Source: Halictus rubicundus | Taxonomy: Eukaryota > Arthropoda > Insecta > Hymenoptera > Halictidae | Direction of reading: 5' to 3' | Length of the DNA: 64,000 bases | Assembly: GCF_050948215.1 (NCBI RefSeq) | Contig: NC_135161.1 | Coordinates: forward strand, 4,663,411 to 4,727,410 | Part shown: piece by piece, positions 36,519 through 50,046 of the stretch | Numbering within the stretch: position 1 is the stretch's first letter | Layout of the letters: the number at the start of each line of letters is the position of its first letter | Notes under the pieces: model-generated | Database searches by the model: none | Told to the model about the DNA's origin: nothing | What the model saw: only the letters and a program-made list of their open reading frames with translations | Program-made: the position numbers and the translations under genes

Positions 36519-39500
36519 TCATCTCGACAATGCTGAGCTTGCCTCTGATTTGCCGCTTATTGCCGATTGCAGGCTCATCATCGACCCTCTGAAACATTAA
36601 CAAAAGAAATAATTACATCCATCGGTTAGGCTAGATCGTTGCGTGTCCAATTAAAATAAAAATATACCTGTAATGAGCCGACGGCAATGTTTCGTAAAAG
36701 TACATCAACTGCGCCTTATGGCCACTTATGGATGGAAGAAATTCTCCCAATTCTTCTTGATTGTACCATTGCAATACATATATTCCTGTTCCCTGCATTA
36801 TATGAGATCCCTAAAACGAAGTATTATACATCATTATATTGTACTCTCTGAAACATTTATCTCTATAACGAATGTTTCCTTTGCCCCATATTAAAAGCTC
36901 AAATGTCCCATAAAGACAGAGGCAAGACGCCGTTTACGCTGTTTAACGGTATAATTATAATATAGGGAGTAATTTATAAGTGACCGAATTAGGTGATTCA
37001 TCCTGTGCATAGATACCTGAATACTTTCACCGTCGTGGCAAACAATGCTTGGTTGCACTTTAACAAAGTGTCCCGTAACTTCCTCCGTCTCCAGAACTTC
37101 TGCGGTTTCATTTGACAAAAACTCTGAAGAACCTGTAAACACAAGTTGTTAGAAATTCTTCTTGTTTTATGCATAGTGTACACTAATCATTCGCAATTAA
37201 CATACCAGAAGAAGCGGCGTGTTTGTTGTCGGTGCTTGCTTGATACAGTACGGTAAATATCACATTGTGTCGCATCACGTCGAAGTCCCATGTCAAAACT
37301 GAACCCGGATCATTTGAATGTATTATAATACGGTGTATCTGTCCACGGCTTAAGCTAATGGAATGGTATAAACTTTGCTCCTGCTCGGTGGTCGTGTTTT
37401 CCAAGTCCATCTTATAAAGATGCTTCGGTACAAGTCCTCCTTCATTAATGTACACCTAATGTTGAACGAAAAAGATTACGTTACATCCTTGATAGATTAG
37501 TAGAATAATCGTAATAAGTCATAGTAATGCGATATAACGTCGGAGTCGAAAATATTATCTGCTATCTTTATAGTATATCGATATGAACTTATAACGTTCT
37601 CTGTAATGAAAGTGCCTGTGGTGGTATATCTGCAAAGTGTTGAAAATATTTTTAGAGACACTAAAGTATGTTTAGTGTTTTCTTAGATTGTGAGTGCTAC
37701 GAAGAACATAGATTCAGTACTTTAGTATTCCAATCGCTTCGCAACTTGCAAATATTTTACAATTTATTAAAATGTAAGATACTTGGCAATGCGTGCGTGT
37801 ACTATCTCGCTAAGTTTCTATTGACACTCCCGTTGTCACAGAACAGAACAGAACGGAACAAAACAGAACAAAATACATAATATCACTACAGTTCTCAACA
37901 CATAAAACAAAGATAGAAAAATTCTTACGTCAGTAGCAGTTGCGTCGAAAATATAAAATCTTCGAGGTACCATACCATAAACCTCGCAGATATTGTCCTA
38001 TTCGTTAAAATACATTATTGTTCAACATAGAATTCAGTCTGTACAACAGTATACATGTTTCTACTCGAGGAGAAAATGAAACTATGAAATTATTTACAAA
38101 AGGGAAGTATATTCGGTTACTTTGTTTCACGACAGTCGAATTATAAGTTGCATACGAATGATACGCTACCGACAATCGTTATGCTTACCTCGCACGATCC
38201 TCCCAAGAAATCAGGTATGATTTCGGAACTAATGTATTCTGTGAGACTGCCTGGGCCTTCCTCTTGATAGTTAGTACCACAATAAAATATAAATTTCTTT
38301 CTCGTATTTTCATCTGTACGATAAACATTTAGGAACGTTAATTAATACATGTCGAATATTATCTAGAGGTTTAAATGAAAAGTTGGCGGATCCTTACTTA
38401 TAAATGTACTAATCAATGTCCATAGAATGGGAAAGCATCTAGGTGCTCGCATAAATAGAACTCTTCCCATAGTTTCTGGATAATTTATCTCAACAATTTC
38501 AATAATACGTAGCAACGCCTGCAGCAAACGATTATATTATAGACAATTTTTGTTTTTCATGAAATCTCCTTGGATAAATATGGCTTAAATGGATGAAAAT
38601 CGTGGCCATTTCTAAAATGCATCGTGGGATATCGTGGTATTAAAATGCGTTACATTAGTATTTTACCTGTTGTTCTTAATTGTATCATAGTGGATGGAAC
38701 TTTAAGTCTTGTGTCAGTGGTGTGTGTAACGGATGTATGATATATGATATGTGTTTCTATTTTCTATGTAACACAGCTTGTACCTTTATGCCGGGTCTCC
38801 ATAAATGACGCATATTCAACCCTTCTAAATCTAGCAGTAAAGTCCATTCAGAGATTGGATGGCCAGAGGAGTTGGTCGCCTCCTCCATAAGAAGGAGGCC
38901 TTCCTCGCAAACGTGCAGGGCCTGGAAACATTTACAGATATTGTCCATCAATTATATGCTCCGTTAACTACTGAGTTTGCACTGATTAGGAATAGTTTGA
39001 CTCACTAGTAACAATAGATCATCTTCTCCGATGGACTTTAACAGTCCTTTCACATCCATCTGTCCCACTCTTAAAATATATAAAGGACGTCCATCTAGAA
39101 ATTAGAAATTAAACGATTGAAATTTTTATATGGAAGTAGACTCGTTGCTTTCAATTAGTTCATACATAAGTAAACTATGCTAATAACATTTTTAAACGGT
39201 CCACGTAGCAGTGCACAACGAAGCACGGCGCAACAAATTCTCATTGTATTTATAAATATCTACGTAAGAACATGTGCGCCGTGTGTTTTTATCTGAATCG
39301 TTGTTAGACAGCGTAATATTATCGGTAATTGCGATTAAGATAAACATTACCGATAAGAATTCAGTTTTAGTTAATCATATCGCACGATATTAGTACCGTG
39401 CTAAAGTGTACCTTTATCAAAGTGATGCCAGCCACCAGGGAAATAATCTTTGACTACTTGCGGCATCTCATACTCTTCGAGAAGTTTGTCGATCTGATGT

Positions 39501-40839
39501 TTCTTTCGCCAGTGCAACGATTGTGTCAGCATATCCTTTGCTTTATCAACTGAAAATTCTGTCGCTCTCAAAAACCTCAAAAGCGTCGCATCACCAGGTA
39601 CAGAGCTTCCCCTTAATTCTTTTATACTTTGCGATAATTGGACGAGTTTGCTTTCTTGAATCATGTCTAGCTTTCCTAAATACCTCTCTATGTAGTCCGA
39701 TGAAAGTTGCATGCCTGAAATGTAACAATGTGATGCCTTGGCCAAGTGCAATTCAGGGTTCAGATTGCGAGCGATTGTTACAACGACTGTCAGTGATCTT
39801 ACAACTGATGCGGTACAACTATTCTTATCTATCAAGCGGACACCGTTAGCGATAACGTTGGAAATGAAACATTTGGTGAATGTTATAAAACGGGTACCTC
39901 TAGTTTGCAGATTTTCCGTGTACGAATAAGTGTCGCTTCCACTGTGCGATGATTGCTTTTCCGCATCGTTATCCCTGCACAGAGGATAATAATGTGATCA
40001 TGATAATTATATTGCCATTAGAGCACTCAAGGGCTATCAACTTACCCATCTTCTTCCTGAGAACATAGACTCGGTTTCTTCCATGGAGCCACATATACAA
40101 TACCTTCCTGCTTCAGTTCGTTTATAAAATATTCTATTATTTCTTTACCCTAGAATAAATTGTTTACGTGAACCTGACTTTCGTTATGGGATAGATACAA
40201 ACACTGTTGCGTATTATACTATTATCATCGTTATACCTTCGCGATATTTTGTGCATATTGTTTCATCGCCAATTTCTCCATTGAATTTTCAAATCCGAAG
40301 AAATTCTTTATGTCCAAACTCGCGGTCTGTTCAAAACACGTCCAGTCTTGATTTTCGGGATGGACCTAAAAACGTTTCAGATTCATCAACAATGTCTTCT
40401 ATCACTGAATGAATGTCTATCGATTACATAAAAATTTTATTCATATGAATAGCAAGTCGCGATAGATACTCACGAAGTATCTGCATTTTTCAATGACCGT
40501 CACTCTTGAAGAAAAACTTTCATTATATGCTTCTATTTCCAAGATACAGTTCTCTCTATTCAAAACATTTTTTTGAATAAAGTACACAAAATCTACGCCG
40601 ATTATCTGTGAAAAATGATTGATTTAATTCTATAGAAAAATTAAAATAGGTAATTACTCGAATGCGGTCGCCATGGTCGGGGTACAAACCTTCTTCAAGA
40701 TATATGGTGCATCGACATTGAGTTTGCATCTTCGTTCCGTGATTCGAATCGCGCCGTTGTTATTCTCCTCATCTGAAACTATCTCGCAACCAACAAAGAC
40801 GGGAATTTGAGGACATGTTGGAAACCTACGTTCATATGC
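36519..40839 (-). CDS. retm: Real-time (SEC14L1-type PRELI, CRAL-TRIO and GOLD protein), first exon missing
   Basis: Lipid-transfer type protein related to Drosophila real-time and human SEC14L1/5. Exons in transcript order: 40839-40690, 40605-40474, 40365-40237, 40149-40046, 39974-39898, 39714-39412, 39094-39006, 38921-38784, 38518-38398, 38313-38189, (37982-37929 optional), 37455-37206, 37132-37017, 36810-36668, 36588-36519; 648 residues without the optional exon, 666 with it. The first exon opens AYERRFPTCPQIPVFVGCEI inside the PRELI/MSF1 domain, so about 20 N-terminal residues lie in an exon I could not find. CRAL-TRIO features: LLRFLRATEFSVDKAKDM, then LLLDLEGLNMRHLWRPGIK and IIPDFLGGSCE. 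GOLD features: NEGGLVPKHLYKMD, VLTWDFDVMRHNVIF and the C-terminus MMSLQSAISGKSEASSALSR. All joins are in phase. MITE-free introns. Confidence 0.93.
37839..37873. repeat. (GAACA)n short tandem repeat
   Basis: About seven GAACA/AAACA units in a real-time intron. Confidence 0.85.
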
Positions 40840-43139
40840 CTATAAACAAAATCAGAATTTGTAAACAGTCCGTTGGTATTGTTGGCAGCCACGATTCGAA
40901 CGAAAGTACAGAATATGAAAAATAATCAATTCCAAAGGAGCCCGTGAAAAATATCCACGAGATTACCCAAGAATAACTTTGACAAATTTTCTATATTAAT
41001 AGATCTATGGATCCGACATCGATTCCGCACAAAATCTTTTCTATAAATATAAAATGTTCAATGTAGGAATTGGCAGATATTTGAAATTAAACGCGTTATC
41101 TTCAAAATTATTTTTCTTTTTTGTTGCGGGCCTGTAAAATTATTCTGCGTTAGACTAATTAACTTTAAGTTTTGCACGCGGGTTTCTAGTAAGATTCGCA
41201 TGCGTTCACGAAGCCTTTTTTTAATCCGATTTGCTATTTTGTAGTTATAAAGAAAGAAAGCCAACTCCTTCTTGAGAAATGCAACTTTCCTATAACATGT
41301 TGTCGTTTTTATGTTTTTTAAATTTCGATTTTTCAACTTATTTGAAAAAAAGAACGTAAGAAATGGTAGGACACATATGAGGACTATAACAAAGAGTATG
41401 TGAAAGTATCAAGGAGATTTACAGGTTGTTGAGTATTATACTTAAAAGAACTCATGTGTACACCAATATGCTTCATAGCTGTCCAGATGTCTGTCAATAT
41501 GGAAGACTTGTTGAATGTTGGAAAGTATTATTTGATTAGCTATGTATAATATATTATGCTGATTTATTTCTCCAATATATCTAACAAAATGTACATATTC
41601 TTATTTCATGTATTTATCGATATAAAGTACTGCAGTAAAGACAAGTGACAACCATTTAAACCAAATGACACAGGTCTCTAATACGAGTCTTACTAATGAA
41701 AGCAAATTAATGAATTTGCTATGATGCTATCTTCTATTTTTGTTCAACTTGGCTTTAGTTATAAATTGGACAACATTCCAATGTAGCTGATCTGTTTCCG
41801 ATCTGCAAAAAGTATTATATCTATGAGTTAGAATATCAAACTGTGCACCATTCAATGTGTAAGAGAAATATTTCTAACACTCCTCCAATGTGTTTTTGAC
41901 ATTATAAACACAACAAAAACTACAAACTTCTCGTAAAACATAATTACAAAACATTAGTAAGCTGAATAATAAAAAGTTTAAACCAAAGTATTTGAACAAA
42001 ACATAATCGAAACAATAGTATTATTCTCCATTTATAATTGTCTTGTTCTTTGCAAACTTAAAGTCACCTTATCGATCACAGAACAAATTGTGATTATGCA
42101 TAGAGAAAAACACATGAGTCTGTTGAAATAGTTAAATAATTTTTAAATCTCCTTGATGGACAATGTTGAAAATTTATCCCAGAAACGAGGAAACCTGTAT
42201 TTGGAACTCTAAAAAATTTCCTACTCTCTACAGATGTACAATGAAACATTCATACAGATGTCTCTAACAAGTTTTGATTATCTAGGATGAACCTAGGCCA
42301 TGCTTTTCTGTTGATATGAACTCCTGTCTCTGCCCAATACAGGAGTATTGAAACCAAAGATTTGGATGCAACGTATAAGTATGGATTCTATCGTACAAAA
42401 ATCTTGTGGAGTTTATATGCAGTATTTCAACAATTAAAACAGATCAGTTTCCATGTAATTAGTATTTAATATGACAGTACTGTTTTCGAGGTCACAAAAG
42501 AATCTCTCAGAAATTTTCGAAATTTTGCTGTATGGAAATTTAATTACGCGTAAATAATAAAAAGATGAATATTGAAACAAACGTAAGTGAAAAGAAAGGT
42601 GCAGATTTAATACTACTATGGAAATACGTAAGTACTATTATATGTGTAAACGCACCATCATCACAAGTGCGAACGGATGTTTATACACCCGTACGGGTGA
42701 TTTATATTGTTGAACCATAGTTAAATAAACTCTTCTTATAAATCCGCTGCTAACCTAGATTTCAGCGTGTTTCAGGAACTAAAACAATACAACTAATTTA
42801 ATTGATTAAGACCATTAAGCGTGCGGTAATAGTTTACCCACGTATAAATAAAATTCAAAGGTTACCATAAGTTACTCGTACATCTGCGTTTTATCGTGTT
42901 TCCAGTATTTCTGTCACTACACTTATAGACGTTCGGACAACATTTCAACACAAGACTATTCAAGGTTACGTAAATTATTGAACAAAACTTGGCATAATCA
43001 GTTTTATGCACTGTGCTATACACCTGTATACACCAATTTGGAATTTAACTTAAATGTCATCTATTGAACTATGGTTATAAATATTATTATCGTCTTGTAG
43101 ATGCCGTTGCAGGCAAGTTTCTATGGTGGATAGTGCTGG
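40840..43139. other. Upstream region of real-time
   Basis: Should include the missing first exon and promoter of the minus-strand gene, but no ATG-started PRELI-like segment could be recognised. A Lys/Arg-rich 92-codon ORF at 41,058-41,336 (-) has no family resemblance. The rest is AT-rich and featureless. Confidence 0.4.
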
Positions 43140-43231
43140 AGAACTATCGAAGGTACTATCGATAACTATCGATAATCATCACTATCGAAAACTGTCGATA
43201 GTTCATTTCCACAATCGATAGCTGTCGACAG
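43140..43231. promoter_or_regulatory. Clustered DRE-like TATCGATA sites
   Basis: Exact TATCGATA octamers at 43,157-43,164 and 43,167-43,174, with further ACTATCGA, TGTCGATAG, AATCGATAG and CTGTCGACAG variants in about 90 bp. In Drosophila TATCGATA is the DREF/BEAF element of housekeeping promoters. It sits about 300 bp upstream of the probable CIB start site and in the divergent interval with real-time, so it may serve both. The dyad arrangement could also form a hairpin. Confidence 0.6.
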
Positions 43232-43439
43232 TAATTTAAAAGTTTGTGTGTATTGTAATAAGGAAGAACATGGTGTTTGACAAATACACAGAATTTTGTG
43301 AACTGAATGTAGGTACTGTTTATATTTAATTCAAATGGTGGAAAAAATATTCTCTCAAGATACGCACTTAAAGATGGCGGTCTGAGTACTTACAGGCACA
43401 TGCGTACTGGTTCCGAGAACGCGCAGTTTCGCCTTTATA

Positions 43440-43980
43440 CGATTTCTCAGTGGTTAGTGGTCAGTCGACTGCAGTATGCTGTCGCGCCTTCAAGTTTAGT
43501 GGTGGTGTATTAAAGTGTCATAAGATTCGAACGTAAGTTTTGATACAATAAAATTTATTCGATTTTCATAGTTACTTTAACGTGTTTCTGTAACAGTAAT
43601 ACTGCTTTACATTCTATTATAGAGGTTATATAGAAACTGTGAATTAGTATTCGTTTCTTTATCGTGTCAATAAGAGGTTTCTTTAAATGTTACACAGCTA
43701 CAGTTACTATTTTACAAAGTATTTATGTTCGCATAAACGTTTCTTCGCATTTTGTTCACGCATGACCTGTCAAAAGCGATAAAAATACCGGTGCGTGTCC
43801 TTGTTTACAGACGTCATCTTAGATTTATCTTTAGATGAAAGATGCATCCGAGTTTATCGATCTTGTTAAGCGCGAAACCAAGAATGTCGTTTACGACATA
43901 AACTTTGTGTTTCGAAAGGGAATACCATGGTGTCATAAAATCATTTCGAAATTGTGAGGTAACATTTAAGACGATTAAAG
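43440..43980 (+). promoter_or_regulatory. Probable CIB transcription start and 5' UTR
   Basis: An initiator-like GGTCAGTCGA lies near 43,460. A good donor (AACGTAAGT) at about 43,530 and an acceptor (TTGTTTACAG) ending at 43,811 would define a 5' UTR intron, placing the coding ATG at 43,981 in the second exon. Inferred from splice signals only. Confidence 0.45.
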
Positions 43981-45568
43981 ATGGGAATCGGTAAAAGTCA
44001 GTTTACCGAGGAGGAACTGCAAGATTATCAGGTATTCGACAGAAGCGTAAGCAAATATTTCGGTTTTTTAAAAATGTCACTCGATGTTGCAGGACTTGAC
44101 GTATTTCACGAAGAAAGAAGTTTTACAGTGAGTATGTTTATACAGCCGAATTTTTCAATATCTAGATAATACAATTGAAATAACATTTGCAGAAAATTAA
44201 TGTAGGGATCTTTGGTGCATAGGGAGTTTTCTCTCAAAGACGAAAGTGAAAGCAATAATATTTAATGATATAGAATGTAGAAAATTAAGAAAACAAAATT
44301 ATACAACATGAACTCGCTCGATCGCTTTCTCACTCTAAACTCGCTCGACTCTTCAAGCCCTCACGACTCTCAACGCACTGCTCTGCATCTTAATCCCTGA
44401 AAACGACCTAGCCACACACACACTCATTCATACCGATAACATAGACACGTACTCCTTAAGATCTACAGTTCGTAGGACCCACGAGTCAAGGATCCCACAT
44501 TAATTATTTGAATATCTTTTTCGTGTAGAATAATTGTGATTTTAACTTGAAAAATTTTCTGAATATCTCGTTATAATTGTGTAATTTGTATGTTAATGAT
44601 TTTTTATGTTATAGCGCACATCAAAAGTTCAAGGCTCTCGCTCCAGAGAAAGTTGGTCATAATAGAAACGCCAAGCTTCCAATGTCCAAGATTTTACAAT
44701 ATCCTGAATTGAAAGTAAATCCTTTTGGAGACAGGATTTGCAAGGTATTCAGTTCTAGTCAGGATGGGGATTGTACCTTCGAAGATTTCTTGGATATGAT
44801 GTCGGTTTTTAGTGACGGAGCACCAAAAGCTGTGAAAGCAGAGCATGCTTTTAGAATATTTGGTAATCTTTTGTACTTCATTATACATAGTATAGTACAA
44901 CTAAAAACTTGAAATGTGACTCATGCTTAACTTAACATTGCAGGACTATCTTTTCTCCCTGCTCTTTTATCTTGGCTTGACAATCTATTTCTATCGTTAT
45001 TTCATATTATTTAGCATCCGTCTTATGATATGACCACGCTCTCCTTTGTGGTCCTTGCTTTAACTTTTTAAAGTCTCTCGTGAAAGATTATTTAATAGTT
45101 AATTATTTGCATTGTTTTCTCACTGTTTGCTCTGTTCTTTTTTTTAGAACCTGTTCTACCTTCTACGTTTCCGCATTTTGCATTATTCATGGCTGGCTTT
45201 TGTTTCTTCCTCCTTTCCTGAAATATCCTGGCGTCCTAACTCTTCTGTTGATCAGGTAATATACAGTTGATTATTGTAGATTTCGATGGTGACGATATGC
45301 TGGGTCTCGGGGATCTGAGGCAAGTGGTAGACAGACTTACCGCTCCTCAAAGATTGAACGAAACGGACATGCAACAAGTTCTTCAGTATATACTCGATGA
45401 AGCGGACTTGGATGATGACGGTGCACTAAGTTTCGCGGAATTCGAACATATTATAGAAAAGAGCAACGATTTCTCCAAGTAAAAACCTATCTAAATCTAT
45501 CACGATATATTATAACGTAAAACACTATACACGTTTATATTTTCAGGAGTTTTCGTATACGTTTGTGA
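43981..45568 (+). CDS. Calcium and integrin-binding (CIB1-like) EF-hand protein
   Basis: Small regulatory calcium-binding protein of the CIB/calcineurin-B-like group. Five exons: 43981-44031, 44093-44127, 44615-44862, 45280-45478, 45547-45568; all in phase, 184 residues, the normal CIB length. The start MGIGKSQF fits N-myristoylation (Gly2, Ser6). The body shows QDLTYFTKKEVLHAHQKF, KANPF-like KVNPFGDRICKVFS, and DFLDMMSVFSDGAPKAVKAE. Canonical EF loops occupy Asp112-Asp123 (DFDGDDMLGLGD) and Asp154-Glu165 (DLDDDGALSFAE); the earlier hands look degenerate, as in the family. The tail SFRIRL comes from a 22-nt last exon and matches the CIB C-terminal pattern; reading through the last intron would replace it by an immediate stop. 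The DLTYFTK and FRIFDFDGD segments favour CIB1 over CIB2. AATAAA at 46,020. Confidence 0.93.
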
Positions 45569-47435
45569 AACGTTAAACACGAATGATTCATCACACATGA
45601 ATGATTAACATAAGACTGAACGTTACGTTAGTGTAAAAATTATTTTAGTGTAACGATAGGCCTAATTATTTCTATTATATAAGGTAAACTTAAGAATTTA
45701 GAAAGTATCTGCCATTGACTTTTTAAGGCCTACTAAATAATACAAACTGTAAGTTGCTCTTCTTTATTTGAAAGATATAAGTATACACGATCTTACGAAG
45801 AGTATCTAGAGCTGTTAAGTAGACGAATTTAATTAAAACACTTAACGAACCTGTTGATTGTGACTTGTATTTTCATTACTATTGTAATGTTACCATGCCG
45901 AAGGTGTTCTTTATATCTTATACAACTTTATTTATTTGAACTGTTATCATTTTTTATCACTTATTAAAAAAAAAAAACATGTAACAAGCACAACACAGAA
46001 AATCGTATCTTTCCTTTCGAATAAAAATACTTTCAATTAGAATAGATCGCCGTCCAATAATCCTCGCTAAGTTCGGTTAATCGAATAAGTGATAAATCGT
46101 TTACACTTGTCCTAAAAGATATGGAGAATGAAGGACTAAACGTGAGTCTCTTTAAACAGTTTATTTCTAACTAATTTACTGAATATGAAATCATGAAGCA
46201 TACATCATTTTTCATTTTATTATCATTAAATTTACAGTGAAACGAAAATAAAGGTGATCGTTAAACGATCGAAATGATAACACAGTCAACTTGAATCGTA
46301 TTTTCTCCTGGTTTCTTTTTAGTATAATAATAATAAGAATTATAATTCGTGTGAACAATCACAGAGATTACAAAGGCATTAACTTCTTTACAGTTATTAT
46401 AGTCTGCGGTTATAATTATCGAAATTTCCGAAATTCGGAAATGCATAATTGGTAATACGTGACAATTGAAGGGCTATCCTTTTAATTCACCAATGAATAA
46501 ATTAACAGTAACTGTAAGCTTTAGGCGGCAGAGTTAAGTGAATATCACAATCAATTTTTATTTAATATAATTATTTAATATTACGGTAACTATGTGAATA
46601 GTAATTTTCGAATATAAACGAAGGAAACTAGAGAGGACAAATTATAGAAATGAATGCATACGCATCCGATGTATACCAACGAGGAAGACCGGAAATTCCT
46701 TCTTTCCGGAATTTCCGACGAAACATTGTACAATGTTTCTCGATATATATATTTACACGGTTCGTTTTTGCACATGGGGTATGGGGTAGAAGCTGTCCCG
46801 TAAGTACTTGTACCTTTTGTTATTCTTATAAAGAGCATGTACGCTTGATATAGCTGCAATTCTTAATTTAAGTTCACCGTAAATCCATAATGTTCTCGAC
46901 GAAATCGATAGAGCTGAAATTCGAATTTCGCACTCGCGAAAATTACAAAATCGCGTTCTCGCAATAATTAACTCGCGCCTCTCGTATTTATAATACTGTA
47001 CAAGTTTCGTGTACAAGTAATCGAGCAAGCAGCAGTTCTAATAATTAATTAACAAACGATCGGTAATAATCACTATATATATTTACAAAACCTTGGTCGA
47101 TGCTCTAATTAGAAGACCGAGGTGAACGCATAGATTTATCGACAAAAGGATCGTTCGGAAAACGAATAGAAAACCGAATCAGTATTGAACGATGAATCTC
47201 AAATGATCAAGAAATTCTCAAATTATTAGGTTGTTACATTTGAAGTGGCGGATTTCACGATCTAAAGAATTCGCTAGTTACGTTTGCAGATCCAATTAGT
47301 AGTTTACAATATGACACGTTTCAGTTGCCGATCGAGTTGAATCGAATCGGTTCAAGTAGACGGTTTGAGACAGAAAATTCGGCTAGCCTTGTTACGTGCA
47401 CTTACGATTACCTTAAGCCTTAAGACAACCGATAT
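45569..47435. other. 3' flank of CIB and intergenic DNA
   Basis: 3' UTR with AATAAA at 46,020, then AT-rich DNA with short chance ORFs. A near-palindrome GGAAATTCCTTCTTTCCGGA (about 46,691) and a direct GTACAATGTTT pair are the only structures noted. No gene supported. Confidence 0.5.
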
Positions 47436-48601
47436 ACAGTGTCTACTCGATAATTGTCTAAAACACGGGTTTGGCTAGGGACAATTATCGGCTAGACGAT
47501 ACTATTCTTTGATCCACTTCCGAATGTAGAAAAAGGACAGCGATGCTCGAAGGCCTCGGTCGCTGAGAAGTGTAAACATAATAAGAATCGGGTATATTCG
47601 TGTGACACCACTTCTATTACAATAACAAAATTTCTTTATTTTTTTAGGGGACTTTCATCAACATATTTGTGGCATTTTTCTAATGAAAATTCGGACGCAA
47701 AGAAGGACAGTGTACGGGAACGAAAGGGACGCGGAGAGTCGAAGCGTTCGAGAAAGATAAAAGACTGACGTGAGCTCAGGCCTTTAAATAAAAAATTAAA
47801 CTCTTTTATTATTAATTGTTTTTTTATGAAACTTTTACCAAGGGACCAAAAATAATAATTATTCTCAAATTTTCTACGATAAAAATCATTAGTAAAAAGT
47901 TGATTATTATTGAAATTTAAGATAATCTACAGAAAATATAAAGACAAAAATTCGAAGAACAAAATGATTAGAAAATTTCGATTTTTATACTTTTTGGTTA
48001 CGAATAACAATTATTAGTGTCCAAAAAATTGGATCCACCTCGATGACTGTTATCGACGAAGAAAAACTGGATCGCTCACAACAGTTATTGAGGAAATTAA
48101 TTTCTCTCATTGATAACTGTTATAAGTGATCGAAATGAAAATGTCTCTCAAAGATATCATTCACCAATAAGAGAAAAAATTTTCGGTTACTTATAATCCT
48201 TATTTGTAACCAATACGATTTTAGTCGATGAAGTACTTGTTATTCCATGACTTTTTTCTTTTTAGTTATAACAGTTATGGTCCCTGCTTTCACCAATATA
48301 TTTGTGGAATTTTTCTGATTAAAATGATACCAAACACGATATAGTTCATTACAGAAGTAAATATCATCGGAGTAATGGCATCATGTCCATTAGAAAAATG
48401 CCACTAATGTGTTGATGAAAGTCCCATAAAAAAATAATGAAAACTAAAGAGGTTTTTTTATTGGATTAGTAGTGGTTCCCTGGTCTCACACCGACATACC
48501 CTACCCGTATTATGTATACACTCCTCGACGACCGAGTAGTGCGGATAGTTCTGGGACAATTATAGGCTAGATATTTGGGACATTTATCGAGCAGAGACTG
48601 T
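47436..48601. mobile_element. Tc1/mariner-type nonautonomous element with CAGT ends
   Basis: Left end TACAGTGTCTACTCGATAAT and right end, inverted, TACAGTCTCTGCTCGATAAA match over about 23 bp. Both ends are flanked by TA, the Tc1/mariner target. The 1.16-kb interior has no transposase ORF. It holds a block repeated in inverted orientation at 53,395-53,900 and a stretch (TTTCTGATTAAAATGATACC) resembling the centre of the 4-kb foldback element. Confidence 0.8.
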
Positions 48602-50046
48602 ATCGACTGCACGGATCTTCACGCGAAAGAAAAAAGAAATTGTTTGCATCGGTCGCAATACACCGCACGCACACACGGGAACCAAATACGAATTTGTTTT
48701 CCTCTCGAATAGTTTAACAAGTCGCATGCAACGTATCGATCTTCTTAAAATCCGCAGTCTATCGATCGGTTATTAGATCGAAGCTACCCTAAAGAGGAGA
48801 AAAAGCATCGTTTGATGAAGAATCAATTCTATTTTCAAAGTTTCGAGAAGTCGAGCTTTTCCAAGCTTCTCCGGCATCGATCCTCTGTCGCGAAAAGAAT
48901 TCGCCACTTTACGTGCAACAATCTATTAACTACTTGCTTACAGTTCTCCGTCTTCTCTTTTTCTCTTTCTAATGAAAGTTTTACTTACTTGTCTGCTTAA
49001 ATAGTGTACACACGTTGAACAATGCTTTCTCTATTCACCGTGCAATGGTGTCTCTTACGCTTAATCCGTCCCAAATGAAAAAATGAACGGGGTGTATCCG
49101 AGAACGTACGCTGCCGCTCGAATGCGAATACGTGTAATCACATGTGGGCAATTTTTGGCGAAATAAATATTTCAAATACTATTTAATATTTCAGAGTAAA
49201 ATATTTCAGTAAAATAGTTTTATTTCGACAATCTAAACCATGAAATCAAATATTTGTATTTCAAGAATCTGAATCATAAAATAAAATATTTCCAGTCAAC
49301 AATCTGAAACGCGAAATATAATATTTTATTTTAATAATCTGGCATACAATAAAATGCTTATATTGAATACGAACCAGTATTTTCAGCAAGAATATTTAAA
49401 CTGAAAGAAATAAAATATTTCGAGATGAAATTCGAATATCATTAATATTCTTCAAATAAAATACTATTTTAGAAATATTTTATTTTCAAAGTTATACGCA
49501 TACTTTAAAATAAATAGTATTATTTACTCTTTACTATTTAGAATATAATTTTACCCAGCTCTCATTTCCTTCATTCATAAGAAAAGTGATATAAGTAAAA
49601 AAAAAGGAAATTTTACAGACCCATTTGAAAATGACCTAAAATTGCCAATTTTTTAATTGTGTACAATCAACTTAGAAATGTAAAATAATTTGTTGTTATT
49701 TAGATACTGGGTTAATTGTCATGTACATTAGTTATAAAGTACACCACAATTTATATATCTACCAATATAATTTTTTTTATGAATATATATTGAATTATGT
49801 CACTGTTCTTCTGAATGAACGATTTCTCGGAATTCATAGTCTAATGACAAAACGCGAAGCTACGTCTATACTTACTTTTTGTTCAACAAAAAATCTCACA
49901 AAGTGAAAGAACGATTTCGTCGGCTAACTGTTTTTGGGCGAACGCGATCGAGAGAGAGTCTTAGAATCAGTCTCGAGCGGCAGCGTAGATCGTTCGATAT
50001 CGAGGAAACCGATAAACGATAAACGACAAACGAGGTGTAACGAGGT
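48602..50046. other. Intergenic DNA downstream of the homeobox gene
   Basis: AT-rich. From 49,160 to 49,520 it is built of ATATTT/AAATAT-rich segments (ATTTCAAATATT-like variants) of unclear period. No gene supported; it should include the 3' UTR of the minus-strand homeobox gene. Confidence 0.5.

Noticed and set aside
41058..41336. Lys/Arg-rich 92-codon ORF upstream of real-time
   Set aside because: Does not resemble the expected PRELI start and has no motif; probably chance in AT-rich DNA.
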